Made by a program: the position numbers and the translations under genes. Positions 1 through 15,810 of a stretch of DNA of 64,000 nt are shown in pieces; the first letter of the stretch is position 1, and the number at the start of each line of letters is the position of its first letter. Below the pieces are notes generated by a model, which searched no databases, was not told the DNA's origin, and saw only the letters and a list, made by a program, of their open reading frames with translations. Source of the DNA: Leptodactylus fallax (Eukaryota > Chordata > Amphibia > Anura > Leptodactylidae); NCBI GenBank assembly GCA_947044405.1, contig CAMRHE010000648.1, forward strand, positions 248,001 through 312,000, in the 5' to 3' direction.

Positions 1-3000
1 TCCCACTCTGACCATCTCATTCACTCCATTCACCCATCTCTCTCACTCTGGCCGCCTCTGTTTATTCTGCAGTCCCACTCTGACCGTCTCATTCACTCCA
101 TTCACTCATCTCACTCACTCCGATTGCCTCTGTTTATTCTGCAGCCCCACTCTCACCGTCTCAATCAATCCATTTTCCCATCTCACTCACTCTGGCCACC
201 TCTGTTTATTCTGTAGTCCCACTCTGACCGTCTCATTCACTCCATTCACCCATCTCACTCACTCCGACTGCCTATGCTTATTTGCAGCCCCACTCTTACC
301 ATCTCATTCACTCCATTCACCCATCTCACTCATTCTGGCCTCCTCTGTTTATTCTGCAGTCCCACTCTGACCATCCATTCACTCCATTCACTCATCTCAC
401 TCACTCCGACTGCCTCTGTTTATTCTGCAGCCCCATTCTGACCGTCTCCATTCACTCATCTCACTCACTTCGACTGCCTCTGCTTATTTGCAGCCCCACT
501 CTGACTGTCTCATTCACTCCATACACCCATCTCACTCACTCCGACTGCTGCTGCTTATTTGCAGCCCCAATCTGACCATCTCATTCACTCCATTCACCCA
601 TCTCACTCACTCTGGCCGCCTCTGTTTATTCTGCAGTCCCACTCTGACTGTCTCATTCACTCCATTCACTCATCTCACTCACTCTGGCCGCCTCTGTTTA
701 TTCTGCAGTCCCACTTTGACCATCCATTCACTCCATTCACTCATCTCACTCACTCCGACTGCCTATTTTTATTCTGCAGCCCCATTCTGACCGTCTCATT
801 CACTCATCTCACTCACTTCGACTGACTCTGCTTATTTGCAGCCTCACTCTGACTGTCTCATTCACTCCATACACCCAACTCACTCACTCCGACTGCCACT
901 GTTTATTTGCAGCCTCACTCTGACCATCTCATTCACTCCATACACCCATCTCACTTCCGACTGCCGCTGCTTATTTGCACCCCACTCTAACCATCTCATT
1001 CACTCCATTCACCCATCTCACTCACTCTGGCCACCTCTGTTTATTCTGCTGTCCCACTCTGACCGTCTCATTCACTCCATTCACTCATCTCACTCACTCC
1101 AACTGCCTCTGTTTATTCTGCAGCCCCATTCTGACCGTCTCATTCACTCATCTCACTCACTCCGACTGCCTCTGTTTATTCTGCTGCCCCTCTCTGACCG
1201 TCTCAATCAATCCTTTCTCCCATCTCACTCACTCTGGCCGTCTCTGTTTATTCTGCAGTTCCACTCTGACCATCTCATTCACTCCATTCACTCATCTCAC
1301 TCACTCCGATTGCCTGTGCTTATTTGCAGCCCCACTCTGACCATCTCATTCACTCCATTCACCCATCTCACTCACTCCGACTGCCTATGCTTATTTGCAG
1401 CCCCACTCTGACCATCTCATACACTCCATTCACCCATCTCACTCACTCTGGCCGCCTCTGTTTATCCTGCAGTCCCACTTTGACCATCCATTCACTCCAT
1501 TCACTCATCTCACTCACTCCGACTGCCTCTGTTTACTCTGCAGCCCCATTCTGACCGTCTCATTCACTCATCTCACTCACTTCGACTGCCTCTGCTTATT
1601 TGCAGCCCCACTCTAACTGTCTCATTCACTCCATACACCCATCTCCCTCACTCCGACTGCCGCTGATTATTTGCAGCCCCACTCTGACTGTCTCATTCAC
1701 TCCATTCACCCATCTCACTCACTCTGGCCGCCTCTGTTTATTCTGCAGTCCCACTCTGACCGTCTCATTCACAAAATTCACTCATCTCACTCACTCCGAC
1801 TGCCTCTATTCTGCAGCCCCACTCTGACCGTCTCAATCAATCCATTCTCCCATCTCATTCACTCTGGCCGCCTCTGTTTTTTCTGCAGTCCCACTCTGAC
1901 CGTCTCAATCAATCCATTCTCCCATCTCACTCATTCTGGCCGCCTCTGTTTATTCTGCAGCCCCTCTCTGACCGTCTCAATCAATCCATTCTCCCATCTC
2001 ACTCACTCTGGCCGCCTCTGTTTATTCTGCAGTTCCACTCTGACCATCTCAATCACTCCATTCACTCATCTCACTCACTCCGACTGCCTTTGCTTATTTG
2101 CAGCCCCACTCTGACTGTCTCTTTCACTCCATTCACCCATCTCACTCACTCTGGCCGCCTCTGCTTATTTGCAGCCCCACTATGACCATCTCATTCACTC
2201 CATTCACCCATCTCACTCACTCTGGCCGCCTCTGTTTATTCTGCAGTCCCACTCTGACCATCCATTCACTCCATTCACTCATCTCCCTCACTCCCACTGC
2301 CTCTGTTTATTCTGCAGCCCCATTCTGACCGTCTCATTCACTCATCTCACTCACTTCGACTGCCTCTGCTTATTTGCAGCCCCACTCTGACTATCTCATT
2401 CACTCCATACACCCATCTCACTCATTCTGGCCTCCTCTGTTTATTCTGCAGTCCCACTCTGACCATCCATTCACTCCATTCACTCATCTCACTCACTCCG
2501 ACTGCCTCTGTTTATTCTGCAGCCCCATTCTGACCGTCTCCATTCACTCATCTCACTCACTTCGACTGCCTCTGCTTATTTGCAGCCCCACTCTGACTGT
2601 CTCATTCACTCCATACACCCATCTCACTCACTCCGACTGCCGCTGCTTATTTGCAGCCCCAATCTGACCATCTCATTCACTCCATTCACCCATCTCACTC
2701 ACTCTGGCCGCCTCTGTTTATTCTGCAGTCCCACTCTGACTTTCTCATTCACTCCATTCACTCATCTCACTCACTCTGGCCGCCTCTGTTTATTCTGCAG
2801 TCCCACTCTGACCATCCATTCACTCCATTCACTCATCTCACTCACTCCGACTGCCTCTTTTTATTCTGCAGCCCCATTCTGACCGTCTCATTCACTCATC
2901 TCACTCACTTCGACTGCCTGTGCTTATTTGCAGCCTCACTCTGACTGTCTCATTCACTCCATACACCCATCTCACTCACTCCGACTGCCACTGTTTATTT

Positions 3001-6000
3001 GTAGCCCCACTCTGACCATCTCATTCACTCCATACACCCATCTCACTTCGACTGCCGCTGCTTATTTGCACCCCACTCTGACCATCTCATTCACTCCATT
3101 CACCCATCTCACTCACTCTGGCCACCTCTGTTTATTCTGCTGTCCCACTCTGACCGTCTCATTCACTCCATTCACTCATCTCACTCACTCTGGCCGCCTC
3201 TGTTTATTCTGCAGTCCCACTCTAACCATCTCAATCACTCCATTCACTCATCTCACTCACTCCGACTGCCTTTGCTTATTTGCAGCCCCACTCTGACTGT
3301 CTCTTTCACTCCATTCACCCATCTCACTCACTCCGACTGCCTATGCTTATTTGCAGCCCCACTATGACCATCTCATTCACTCCATTCACCCATCTCACTC
3401 ACTCTGGCCGCCTCTGTTTATTCTGCAGTCCCACTCTGACCATCCATTCACTCCATTCACTCATCTCACTCACTCCCACTGCCTCTGTTTATTCTGCAGC
3501 CCCATTCTGACCGTCTCATTCACCTCATCTCACTCACTTCGACTGCCTCTGCTTATTTGCAGCCCCACTCTGACTATCTCATTCACTCCATACACCCATC
3601 TCACTCACTCTGACTGCCGCTGCTTATTTGCAGCCCCACTCAGACCATCTCATTCACTCCATTCACCCATCTCACTCACTCTGGCCGCCTCTGTTTATTC
3701 TGCAGTCCCACTCTGACTGTCTCATTCACTCCATTCACTCATCTCACTCACTCTGGCCGCCTCTGTTTATTCTGCAGTCCCACTCTGACCATCCATTCAC
3801 TCCATTCACTCATCTCACTCACTCCGACTACCTCTGTTTATTCTGCAGCCCCATTCTGACCGTCTCATTCACTCATCTCACTCACTTCGACTGCCTCTGC
3901 TTATTTGCAGCCCCACTCTGACTGTCTCATTCACTCCATACACCCATCTCACTTCGACTGCCGCTGCTTATTTGCACCCCACTCTGACCATCTCATTCAC
4001 TCCATTCACCCATCTCACTCACTCTGGCCGCCTCTGTTTATTCTGCTGTCCCACTCTGACCGTCTCATTCACTCCATTCACTCATCTCACTCACTCTGGC
4101 CGCCTCTGTTTATTCTGCAGTCCGACTCTGACCATCCTTTCACTCATCTCACTCACTCCAACTGCCTCTGTTTATTCTGCAGCCCCATTCTGACCGTCTC
4201 ATTCACTCATCTCACTCACTCCGACTGCCTCTGTTTATTCTGCAGCCCCACTCTGACCATATCATTCACTCCATTCACCCATCTCACTCACTCCGACTGC
4301 TTCAGTTTATTCCACAGCCTCACTCTGACCGTCTCATTCACTCCATTCACCCATCTCACTCACTCTGGCCACCTCTGTTTATTCTGCAGTCCCACTCTGA
4401 CCATATCATTCACTCCATTCACCCATCTCACTCACTCCCACTGCCTCTGTTTATTCCGCAGCCCCACTCTGACCGTCTCATTCACTGCATTCACCCATCT
4501 CACTCACTCTGGCCGCCTCTGTTTATTCTGCAGTCCCACTCTGACCATCTATTCACTCCATTCACCCATGTCACTCACTCCGACTGCCGCTGCTTATTTG
4601 CAGCCCCACTCTGACCATGTCATTCACTCCATTCACCCATCTCACTCACTCTGGCCGCCTCTGTTTATTCTGCAGTCCCACTCTGACCGTCTCATTCACT
4701 CCATTCACTCATCTCACTCACTCTGGCCGCCTCTGTTTATTCTGCAGTCCCATTCTGGTCGTCTCATTCACTCATCTCTCTTACTTCGACTGCCTCTGCT
4801 TATTTGCAGCCCCACTCTGACTGTCTCTTTCACTCCATACACCCATCTCACTCACTCCGACTGCCGCTGCTTTTTTGCAGCCCAACTCTGACCATCCATT
4901 CACTCCATTCACTCATCTCACTCACTCCGACTGCCTCTGTTTATTCTGCAGCCCCATTCTGACCGTCTCATTCACTCATCTCTCTCACTTCGACTGCCTC
5001 TGCTTATTTGCAGCCCCACTCTGACCGTCTCATTCACTCCATTCACCCATCTCACTTACTCCGACTGCCTCTGTTTATTATGCAGCCCCACTCTGACCAT
5101 CTCATTCACTCCATTCACCCATCTCACTCACTCCGACTGTCTCTGTTTATTCTGCAGTCCCACTCTGACCGTCTCATTCACAAAATTCACTCATATCACT
5201 CACTCCGACTGCCTCTATTCTGGAGCCCCACTCTGACCGTCTCAATCAATCCATTCTCCCATCTCACTCACTCTGGCCTCCTCTGTTTATTCTGCAGTCC
5301 CACTCTGACCGTCTCATTCACAAAATTCACTCATGTCACTCACTCCGACTGTCTCTATTCTGCAGCCCCACTCTGACCGTCTTAATCAATCTATTCTCCC
5401 ATCTCACTCACTCCGACTGCCTCTGTTTATTCTGCAGCCCCACTCTGACCGTCTCAATCAATCCATTCTCCCATGTCACTCACTCTGGCCGCCTTTGTTT
5501 ATTCTGCAGTTCCACTCTGACCATCTCAATCACTCCATTCACTCATCTCACTCACTCCGACTGCCTTTGCTTATTTGCAGCCCCACTCTGACCGTCTCTT
5601 TCACTCCATTCACCCATCTCACTCACTCCGACTGCCTATGCTTATTTGCAGCCCCACTATGACCATCTCATTCACTCCATTCACCCATCTCACTCACTCT
5701 GGCCGCCTCTGTTTATTCTGCAGTCCCACTCTGACCATCCATTCACTCCATTCACTCATCTCACTCACTTCGACTGCCTCTGCTTATTTGCAGCCCCACT
5801 CTGACTATCTCATTCACTCCATACACCCATCTCACTCACTCTGACTGCCGCTGCTTATTTGCAGCCCCACTCTGACCATCTCATTCACTCCATTCACCCA
5901 TCTCACTCACTCTGGCCGCCTCTGTTTATTCTGCAGTCCCACTCTGACCGTCTCATTCACTCCATTCACTCATCTCACTCACTCCGACTGTCTCTGTTTA

Positions 6001-9000
6001 TTCTGCAGCCCCATTCTGACCGTCTCCCATTCACTCATCTCACTCACTCCGACTGCCTCTGTTTATTCTGCAGCCCCACTCTGACCGTCTCAATCAATCA
6101 ATTCTTCCATCTCACTCAATCTGGCTCCCTCTGTTTATTCTGCAGTTCCACTCTGACCATCTCATTCACTCCATTCACCTATCTCACTAACTCTGACTGC
6201 CGCTGCTTATTTGCAGCCCCACTCTGACCATCTCATTCACTCCATTCACCCATCTAACTCACTCTGGCCGCCTCTGTTTATTCTGCAGTCCCACTCTGAC
6301 CGTTTCATTCACTCCATTCACTCATCTCACTCACTCTGGCCGCCTCTGTTTATTCTGCAGTCCCACTCTGACCATCCATTCACTCCATTCACTCATCTCA
6401 CTCTCTCCGACTGCCTCTGTTTATTCTGCAGCCCCATTCTGACCGTCTCATTCACTCATCTCACTCACTTCGACTGCCTGTGCTTATTTGCAGCCCCACT
6501 CTGACTGCCTCATTCACTCCATTCACTCATCTCACTCACTCCGACTGCCTCTGTTTATTCTGCAGGCCCACTCTGACCACCTCATTCACTCCATTCACCC
6601 ATCTCATTCACTCTGGCCGCCTCTGTTTATTCTGCAGTCCCACTCTGACCATCCATTCACTCCATTCACTCATCTCACTCTCTCCGACTGCCTCTGTTTA
6701 TTCTGCAGCCCCATTCTGACCGTCTCATTCACTCATCTCACTCACTTCGACTGCCTCTGCTTATTTGCAGCCCCACTCTGACCATCTCATTCACTCCATT
6801 CACCCATCTCACTCACTCTGGCCGCCTCTGTTTATTCTGCTGTCCCACTCTGACCGTCTCATTCACTCATCTCACTCACTCTGGCCGCATCTGTTTATTC
6901 TGCAGTCCCACTCTGACCGTCTCATTCACTCATCTCACTCACTCCGACTGCCTCTGTTTATTCTGCAGCCCCTCTCTGACCGTCTCAATCAATCCATTCT
7001 CCCATCTCACTCACTCTGGCCGCCTCTGTTTATTCTGCAGTTCCACTCTGACCATCTCATTCACTCCATTCACTCATCTCACTCACTCCGACTACCTCTG
7101 CTTATTTGCAGCCCCACTCTGACCATCTCATTCACTTCCTTCACCCATCTCTCTCACTCCGACTGCCTATGCTTATTTGCAGCCCCACTCTGACCATCTT
7201 ATTCACTCCATTCACCCATCTCACTCACTCTGGCCGCCTCTGTTTATCCTGCAGTCCCACTTTGACCATCCATTCACTCCATTCACTCATCTCACTCACT
7301 CCGACTGCCTCTGTTTAGTCTGCAGCCCCATTCTGACCGTCTCATTCACTCATCTCACTCACTTTGACTGCCTCTGCTTATTTGCAGCCCCACTCTGACT
7401 GTCTCATTCACTCCATTCTCCCATCTCACTCACTCTGGCCGCCTCTGTTTATTCTGCAGCCCCACTCTGACCGTCTTAATCAATCTATTCTCCCATCTCA
7501 CTCACTCCGACTGCCTCTGTTTATTCTGCAGCCCCACTCTGACCGTCTCAATCAATCCATTCTCCCATCTCACTCACTCTGGCTGCCTCTCTTTATTCTG
7601 CAGTTCCACTCTGACCATCTCATTCACTCCATTCACTCATCTCACTCACTCCGACTGCCTTTGCTTATTTGCAGCCCCACTCTGACCGTCTCTTTCACTC
7701 CATTCACCCATCTCACTCACTCCGACTGCCTATGCTTATTTGCAGCCCCACTATGACCATCTCATTCACTCCATTCACCCATCTCACTCACTCTGGCCGC
7801 CTCTGTTTATTCTGTAGTCCCACTCTGACCGTCTCATTCACTCCATTCACCCATCTCACTCACTCTGGCCGCCTCTGTTTATTCTGCAGTCCCACTCTGA
7901 CCGTCTCATTCACAAAATTCACTCATCTCACTCACTCCGACTGTCTCTATTCTGCAGCCCCACTCTGACCGTCTTAATCAATCTATTCTCCCATCTCACT
8001 CACTCCGACTGCCTCTGTTTATTCTGCAGCCCCATTCTGAGCGTCTCATTCACTCATCTCACTCACTCCGACTGCCTCTGTTTATTCTGCAGACCCACTC
8101 TGACCGTCTCAATCAATCCATTCTCCCATCTCACTCACTCTGGCCGCCTCTGTTTATTCTGCAGTTCCACTCTGACCATCTCATTCACTCCATTCACTCA
8201 TCTCACTCACTCCGACTGCCTCTGCTTATTTGCAGCCCCACTCTGACCGTCTCATTCACTCCATTCACCCATCTCACTCACTCTGGCCGCCTCTGTTTAT
8301 TCTGCAACCCCATTCTGACCGTCTCATTCACTCATCTCACTCACTCCGACTGCCTTTGCTTATTTGCAGCCCCACTCTGACCGTCTCTTTCACTCCATTC
8401 ACCCATCTCACTCACTCCGACTGCCTATGCTTATTTGCAGCCCCACTATGACCATCTCATTCACTCCATTCACCCATCTCACTCACTCTGGCCGCCTCTG
8501 TTTATTCTGTAGTCCCACTCTGACCGTCTCATTCACTCCATTCACCCATCTCACTCACTCTGGCCGCCTCTGTTTATTCTGCAGTCCCACTCTGACCGTC
8601 TCATTCACAAAATTCACTCATCTCACTCACCTCCGACTGTCTCTATTCTGCAGCCCCACTCTGACCGTCTTAATCAATCTATTCTCCCATCTCACTCACT
8701 CCGACTGCCTCTGTTTATTCTGCAGCCCCATTCTGACGCGTCTCATTCACTCATCTCACTCACTCCGACTGCCTCTGTTTATTCTGCAGACCCACTCTGA
8801 CCGTCTCAATCAATCCATTCTCCCATCTCACTCACTCTGGCCGCCTCTGTTTATTCTGCAGTTCCACTCTGACCATCTCATTCACTCCATTCACTCATCT
8901 CACTCACTCCGACTGCCTCTGTTTATTTGCAGCCCCACTCTGACCGTCTCATTCACTCCATTCACCCATCTCACTCACTCTGGCCGCCTCTGTTTATTCT

Positions 9001-9712
9001 GCAACCCCATTCTGACCGTCTCATTCACTCATCTCACTCACTTCGACTGCCTCTGCTTATTTGCAGCCCCACTCTGACACTCTCATTCACTCCATACACC
9101 CATCTCACTCACTTCGACTGCCGATGCTTATTTGCAGCCCCACTCTGACTGTCTCATTCACTCCATACACCCATCTCACTCACTTCGACTGCCGCTGCTT
9201 ATTTGCAGCCCCACTCTGACACTCTCATTCACTCCATTCACTCATCTCACTCACTCTGGCCGCCTCTGTTTATTCTGCAGTCCCACTCTGACCGTTTCAT
9301 TCACTCCATTCACTCATCTCACTCACTCTGGCCGCCTCTGTTTATTCTGCAGTCCCACTCTGACCATCCATTCACTCCATTCACTCATCTCACTCTCTCC
9401 GACTGCCTCTGTTTGTTCTGCAGCCCCATTCTGACCGTCTCATTCACTCATCTCACTCACTTCGACTGCCTGTGCTTATTTGCAGCCCCACTCTGACTGT
9501 CTCATTCACTCCATTCACTCATCTCACTCACTCCGACTGCCTATGTTTATTCTGCAGGCCCACTCTGACCACCTCATTCACTCCATTCACCCATCTCATT
9601 CACTCTGGCCGCCTCTGTTTATTCTGCAGTCCCACTCTGACCATCCATTCACTCCATTCACTCATCTCACTCACTCCGACTGCCTCTGTTTATTCTGCAG
9701 CCCCATTCTGAC

Positions 9713-9812
9713 CGCTCATTCACTCACTCACTCACTTCGACTGCCTCTGCTTATTTGCAGCCCCACTCTACTGTCTCATTCACCCATACACCCATCCACT
9801 CACCCGAGTGCC
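9713..9812 (+). other. Patch of small deletions within the satellite
   Basis: Within about 100 bp several bases present in neighbouring copies are missing. Examples are GACCGCTCATTC for GACCGTCTCATTC, CACTCACTCACTCAC for CACTCATCTCACTCAC, CACTCTACTGTC, and CATTCACCCATACACCC. The equivalent stretch at 20,330-20,430 has the full-length form. Clustered single-base losses look more like consensus error than natural divergence. Confidence 0.55.
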
Positions 9813-11150
9813 GCTGCTTATTTGCAGCCCCAATCTGACCATCTCATTCACTCCATTCACCCATCTCACTCACTCTGGCCGCCTCTGTTTATTCTGCAGT
9901 CCCACTCTGACCGTCTCATTCACTCCATTCACTCATCTCACTCACTCTGGTCGCCTCTGTTTATTCTGCAGTCCCACTCTGACCATCCATTCACTCCATT
10001 CACTCATCTCACTCACTCCGACTGCCTCTGTTTATTCTGCAGCCCCATTCTGACCGTCTCATTCACTCATCTCACTCACTTCGACTGCCTGTGCTTATTT
10101 GCTGCCCCACTCTGACTGTCTCATTCACTCCATTCACTCATCTCACTCACTCCGACTGCCTCTGTTTATTCTGCAGCCCCACTCTGACCACCTCATTCAC
10201 TCTATTCACCCATCTCATTCATTCTGGCCGCCTCTGTTTATTCTGCAGTCCCACTCTGACCAACCATTCACTCCATTCACTCATCTCACTCACTCCGACT
10301 GCCTCTGTTTATTCTGCAGCCCCATTATGACCGTCTCATTCACTCATCTCACTCACTTCGACTGCCTCTGCTTATTTGCAGCCCCACTCTGACTGTCTCA
10401 TTCACTCCATACACCCATCTCATTCGCTCCGAGTGCCGCTGCTTATTTGCAGCCCCAATCTGACCATCTCATTCACTCCATTCACCCATCTCACTCACTC
10501 TGGCCGCCTCTGTTTATTCTGCAGTCCCACTGTGACCGTCTCATTCACTCCATTCACTCATCTCACTCACTCTGGTCGCCTCTGTTTATTCTGCAGTCCC
10601 ACTCTGACCATCCATTCACTCCATTCACTCATCTCACTCACTCCGACTGCCTCTGTTTATTGTGCAGCCCCATTCTGACCGTCTCATTCACTCATCTCAC
10701 TCACTTCGACTGCCTCTGCTTATTTGCAGCCCCACTCTGACTGTCTCATTCACTCCATACACCCATCTCACTCACTTCGACTGCCGCTGCTTATTTGCAG
10801 CCCCACTCTGACCATCTCATTCACTCCATTCACCCATCTCACTCATTCTGGCCGCCTCTGTTTATTCTGCAGTCCCACTCTGACCATCCATTCACTCCAT
10901 TCACTCATCTCACTCACTCCGACTGCCTCTGTTTATTCTGCAGCCCCATTCTGACCGTCTCACCCATTCACTCATCTCACTCACTTCGACTGCCTCTGCT
11001 TATTTGCAGCCCCACTCTGACTGTCTCATTCACTCCATACACCCATCTCACTCACTTCGACTGCCACTGTTTATTTGCAGCCCCACTCTGACCATCTCAT
11101 TCACTCCATTCACCCATCTCACTCACTCTGGCCGCCTCTGTTTATTCTGC

Positions 11151-14100
11151 AGTCCCACTCTGACCGTCTCATTCACTCCATTCACTCATCTCACTCACTC
11201 TGGCCGCCTCTGTTTATCCTGCAGTCCCACTTTGACCATCCATTCACTCCATTCACTCATCTCACTCACTCCGACTGCCTCTGTTTAGTCTGCAGCCCCA
11301 TTCTGACCGTCTCATTCACTCATCTCACTCACTTTGACTGCCTCTGCTTATTTGCAGCCCCACTCTGACTGTCTCATTCACTCCATACACCCATCTCCTC
11401 ACTCCGACTGCCGCTGCTTATTTGCAGCCCCACTCTGACCATCTCATTCACTCCATTCACCCATCTCACTCACTCTGGCCGCCTCTGTTTATTCTGCTGT
11501 CCCACTCTGACCGTCTCATTCACTCATCTCACTAACTCTGGCCGCCTCTGTTTATTCTGCAGTCCCACTCTGACCATCCATTCACTCCATTCACTCATCT
11601 CACTCACTCCAACTGCCTCTGTTTATTCTGCAGCCCCATTCTGACCGTCTCATTCACTCATCTCACTCACTCCGACTGCCTCTGTTTATTCTGCAGCCCC
11701 TCTCTGACCGTCTCAATCAATCCATTCTCCCATCTCACTCACTCTGGCCGCCTCTGTTTATTCTGCAGTTCCACTCTGACCATCTCATTCACTCCATTCA
11801 CTCATCTCACTCACTCCGACTGCCTCTGTTCAGTCTGCAGCCCCATTCTGACCGTCTCATTCACTCATCTCACTCACTTTGACTGCCTCTGCTTATTTGC
11901 AGCCCCACTCTGACGGTCTCATTCACTCCATACACCCATCTCACTCCGACTGCCGCTGCTTATTTGCAGCCCCACTGAGACCATCTCATTCACTCCATTC
12001 ACCCATCTCACTCACTCTGGCCGCCTCTGTTTATTCTGCAGTCCCACTCTGACCGTCTCATTCACAAAATTCACTCATCTCACTCACTCCGACTGCCTCT
12101 ATTCTGCAGCCCCACTCTGACCGTCTCAATCAATCCATTCTCCCATCTCACTCACTCTGGCCGCCTCTGTTTTTTCTGCAGTCCCACTCTGACCGTCTCA
12201 ATCAATCCATTCTCCCATCTCACTCACTCTGGCCACCTCTGTTTATTCTGTAGTCCCACTCTGACCGTCTAATTCACTCCATTCACCCATCTCACTCACT
12301 CTGGCCGCCTCTGTTTATTCTGCAGTCCCACTCTGACCGTCTCATTCACAAAATTCACTCATCTCACTCACTCCGACTGCCTCTATTCTGCAGCCCCACT
12401 CTGACCGTCTCAATCAATCCATTCTCTAATCTCACTCACTCTGGCCGCCTCTGTTTATTCTATAGTCCCCCTCTGACCGTCTCATTCACTCCATTCACTC
12501 ATCTCACTCACTCCGACTGCCTCTGCTTATTTGCAGCCCCACTCTGACCGTCTCATTCACTCATCTCAGTCACTTCGACTGCCTCTGCTTATTTGCAGCC
12601 CCACTCTGACTGTCTCATTCACTCCATACACCCATCTCACTCCGACTGCCGCTGCTTATTTGCAGCCCCACTCTGACTGTCTCATTCACTCCATTCACCC
12701 ATCTCACTCACTCTGGCCGCCTCTGTTTATTCTGCAGTCCCACTCTGACCGTCTCATTCACAAAATTCACTCATCTCACTCACTCCGACTGCCTCTATTC
12801 TGCAGCCCCACTCTGACCGTCTCAATCAATCCATTCTCCCATCTCACTCACTCTGGCTGCCTCTGTTTTTTCTGCAGTCCCACTCTGACTGTCTCAATCA
12901 ATCCATTCTCCCATCTCACTCACTCTGGCCGCCTCTGTTTATTCTGTAGTCCCACTCTGACCGTCTCATTCACTCCATTCACCCATCTCACTCACTCTGG
13001 CCGCCTCTGTTTATTCTGCAGTCCCACTCTGACCATCTCATTCACAAAATTCACTCATCTCACTCACTCCGACTGCCTCTGCTTATTTGCAGCCCCACTC
13101 TGATCGTCTCTTTCACTCCATTCACCCATCTCACTCACTCAGACTGCCTATGCTTATTTGCAGCCCCACTATGACCATCTCATTCACTCCATTCACCCAT
13201 CTCACTCACTCTGGCCGCCTCTGTTTATTCTGCAGTCCCACTCTGACCATCCATTCACTCATCTCACTCACTCCCACTGCCTCTGTTTATTCTGCAGCCC
13301 CATTCTGACCGTCTCATTCACTCATCTCACTCACTTCGACTGCCTCTGCTTATTTGCAGCCCCACTCTGACCATCTCATTCACTCCATTCACCCATCTCA
13401 CTCACTCTGGCCGCCTCTGTTTATTCTGCTGTCCCACTCTGACCGTCTCATTCACTCATCTCACTCACTCTGGCCGCCTCTGTTTATTCTGCAGTCCCAC
13501 TCTGACCATCCATTCACTCCATTCACTCATCTCACTCACTCCAACTGCCTCTGTTTATTCTGCAGCCCCATTCTGACCGTCTCATTCACTCATCTCACTC
13601 ACTCCGACTGCCTCTGTTTATTCTGCAGCCCCTCTCTGACCGTCTCAATCAATCCATTCTCCCATCTCACTCACTCTGGCCGCCTCTGTTTATTCTGCAG
13701 TTCCACTCTGACCATCTCATTCACTCCATTCACTCATCTCACTCACTCCGACTGCCTCTGCTTATTTGCAGCCCCACTCTGACCATCTCATTCACTTCCT
13801 TCACCCATCTCACTCACTCCGACTGCCTATGCTTATTTGCAGCCCCACTCTGACCATCTTATTCACTCCATTCACCCATCTCACTCACTCTGGCCGCCTC
13901 TGTTTATCCTGCAGTCCCACTTTGACCATCCATTCACTCCATTCACTCATCTCACTCACTCCGACTGCCTCTGTTTAGTCTGCAGCCCCATTCTGACCGT
14001 CTCATTCACTCATCTCACTCACTTTGACTGCCTCTGCTTATTTGCAGCCCCACTCTGACTGTCTCATTCACTCCATTCTCCCATCTCACTCACTCTGGCC

Positions 14101-15253
14101 GCCTCTGTTTGTTCTGCAGCCCCACTCTGACCGTCTTAATCAATCTATTCTCCCATCTCACTCACTCCGACTGCCTCTGTTTATTCTGCAGCCCCACTCT
14201 GACCGTCTCAATCAATCCATTCTCCCATCTCACTCACTCTGGCTGCCTCTCTTTATTCTGCAGTTCCACTCTGACCATCTCATTCACTCCATTCACTCAT
14301 CTCACTCACTCCGACTGCCTTTGCTTATTTGCAGCCCCACTCTGACCGTCTCTTTCACTCCATTCACCCATCTCACTCACTCCGACTGCCTATGCTTATT
14401 TGCAGCCCCACTATGACCATCTCATTCACTCCATTCACCCATCTCACTCACTCTGGCCGCCTCTGTTTATTCTGTAGTCCCACTCTGACCGTCTCATTCA
14501 CTCCATTCACCCATCTCACTCACTCTGGCCGCCTCTGTTTATTCTGCAGTCCCACTCTGACCGTCTCATTCACAAAATTCACTCATCTCACTCACTCCGA
14601 CTGTCTCTATTCTGCAGCCCCACTCTGACCGTCTTAATCAATCTATTCTCCCATCTCACTCACTCCGACTGCCTCTGTTTATTCTGCAGCCCCATTCTGA
14701 GCGTCTCATTCACTCATCTCACTCACTCCGACTGCCTCTGTTTATTCTGCAGCCCCACTCTGACCGTCTCAATCAATCCATTCTCCCATCTCACTCACTC
14801 TGGCCGCCTCTGTTTATTCTGCAGTTCCACTCTGACCATCTCATTCACTCCATTCACTCATCTCACTCACTCCGACTGCCTCTGCTTATTTGCAGCCCCA
14901 CTCTGACCGTCTCATTCACTCCATTCACCCATCTCACTCACTCTGGCCGCCTCTGTTTATTCTGCAACCCCATTCTGACCGTCTCATTCACTCATCTCAC
15001 TCACTTCGACTGCCTCTGCTTATTTGCAGCCCCACTCTGACACTCTCATTCACTCCATACACCCATCTCACTCACTTCGACTGCCGCTGCTTATTTGCAG
15101 CCCCACTCTGACTGTCTCATTCACTCCATACACCCATCTCACTCACTTCGACTGCCGCTGCTTATTTGCAGCCCCACTCTGACACTCTCATTCACTCCAT
15201 TCACCCATCTCACTCACTCTGGCCGCCTCTGTTTATTCTGCAGTCCCACTCTG
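11151..15253 (+). repeat. Higher-order repeat block A, first copy
   Basis: The order of variant monomers here recurs about 4,657-4,660 bp downstream (15,811-19,910). Aligned landmarks include the CTCAGTCACTTCGAC monomer (near 12,565 and 17,222), the three-fold TCAATCAAT cluster and the TTAATCAATCTATTC monomer. Differences are a few substitutions and small indels, for example CAGTCTGCAG versus TAGTCTGCAG near 11,832. The copies diverge at 15,254, where this copy reads CTCTGTCCGTC and the other CTCTGACCGTT. Confidence 0.85.
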
Positions 15254-15810
15254 TCCGTCTCATTAACTCCATTCACTCATCTCACTCACTCGGACTGCCT
15301 GTTTATTCTGCAGCCCCACTCTGACCTTTCTCATTCACTCCATTCACCCGTCTCACTCACTCCGACTGCCTATGCTTATTTGCAGCCCCACTCTGACCAT
15401 CTCATTCACTCCATTCACCCATCTCACTCACTCTGGCCGCCTCTGTTTATTCTGCAGTCCCACTCTGACCGTCTCATTCACAAAGATCACTCATCTCACT
15501 CACTCCGACTGCCTCTATTCTGCAGCCCCACTCTGACCGTCTCAATCAATCCATTCTCCCATCTCACTCACTCTGGGCGCCTCTGTTTTTTCTGCAGTCC
15601 CACTCTGACCGTCTCAATCAATCCATTCTCCCATCTCACTCACTCTGGGCGCCTCTGTTTTTTCTGCAGTCCCACTCTGACCGTCTCAATCAATCCATTC
15701 TACCATCTCACTCACTCTGGCCGCCTCTGTTTATTCTGTAGTCCCACTCTGACCGTCTCATTCACTCCATTCACCCATCTCACTCACTCCGACTGCCTCT
15801 GCTTATTTGC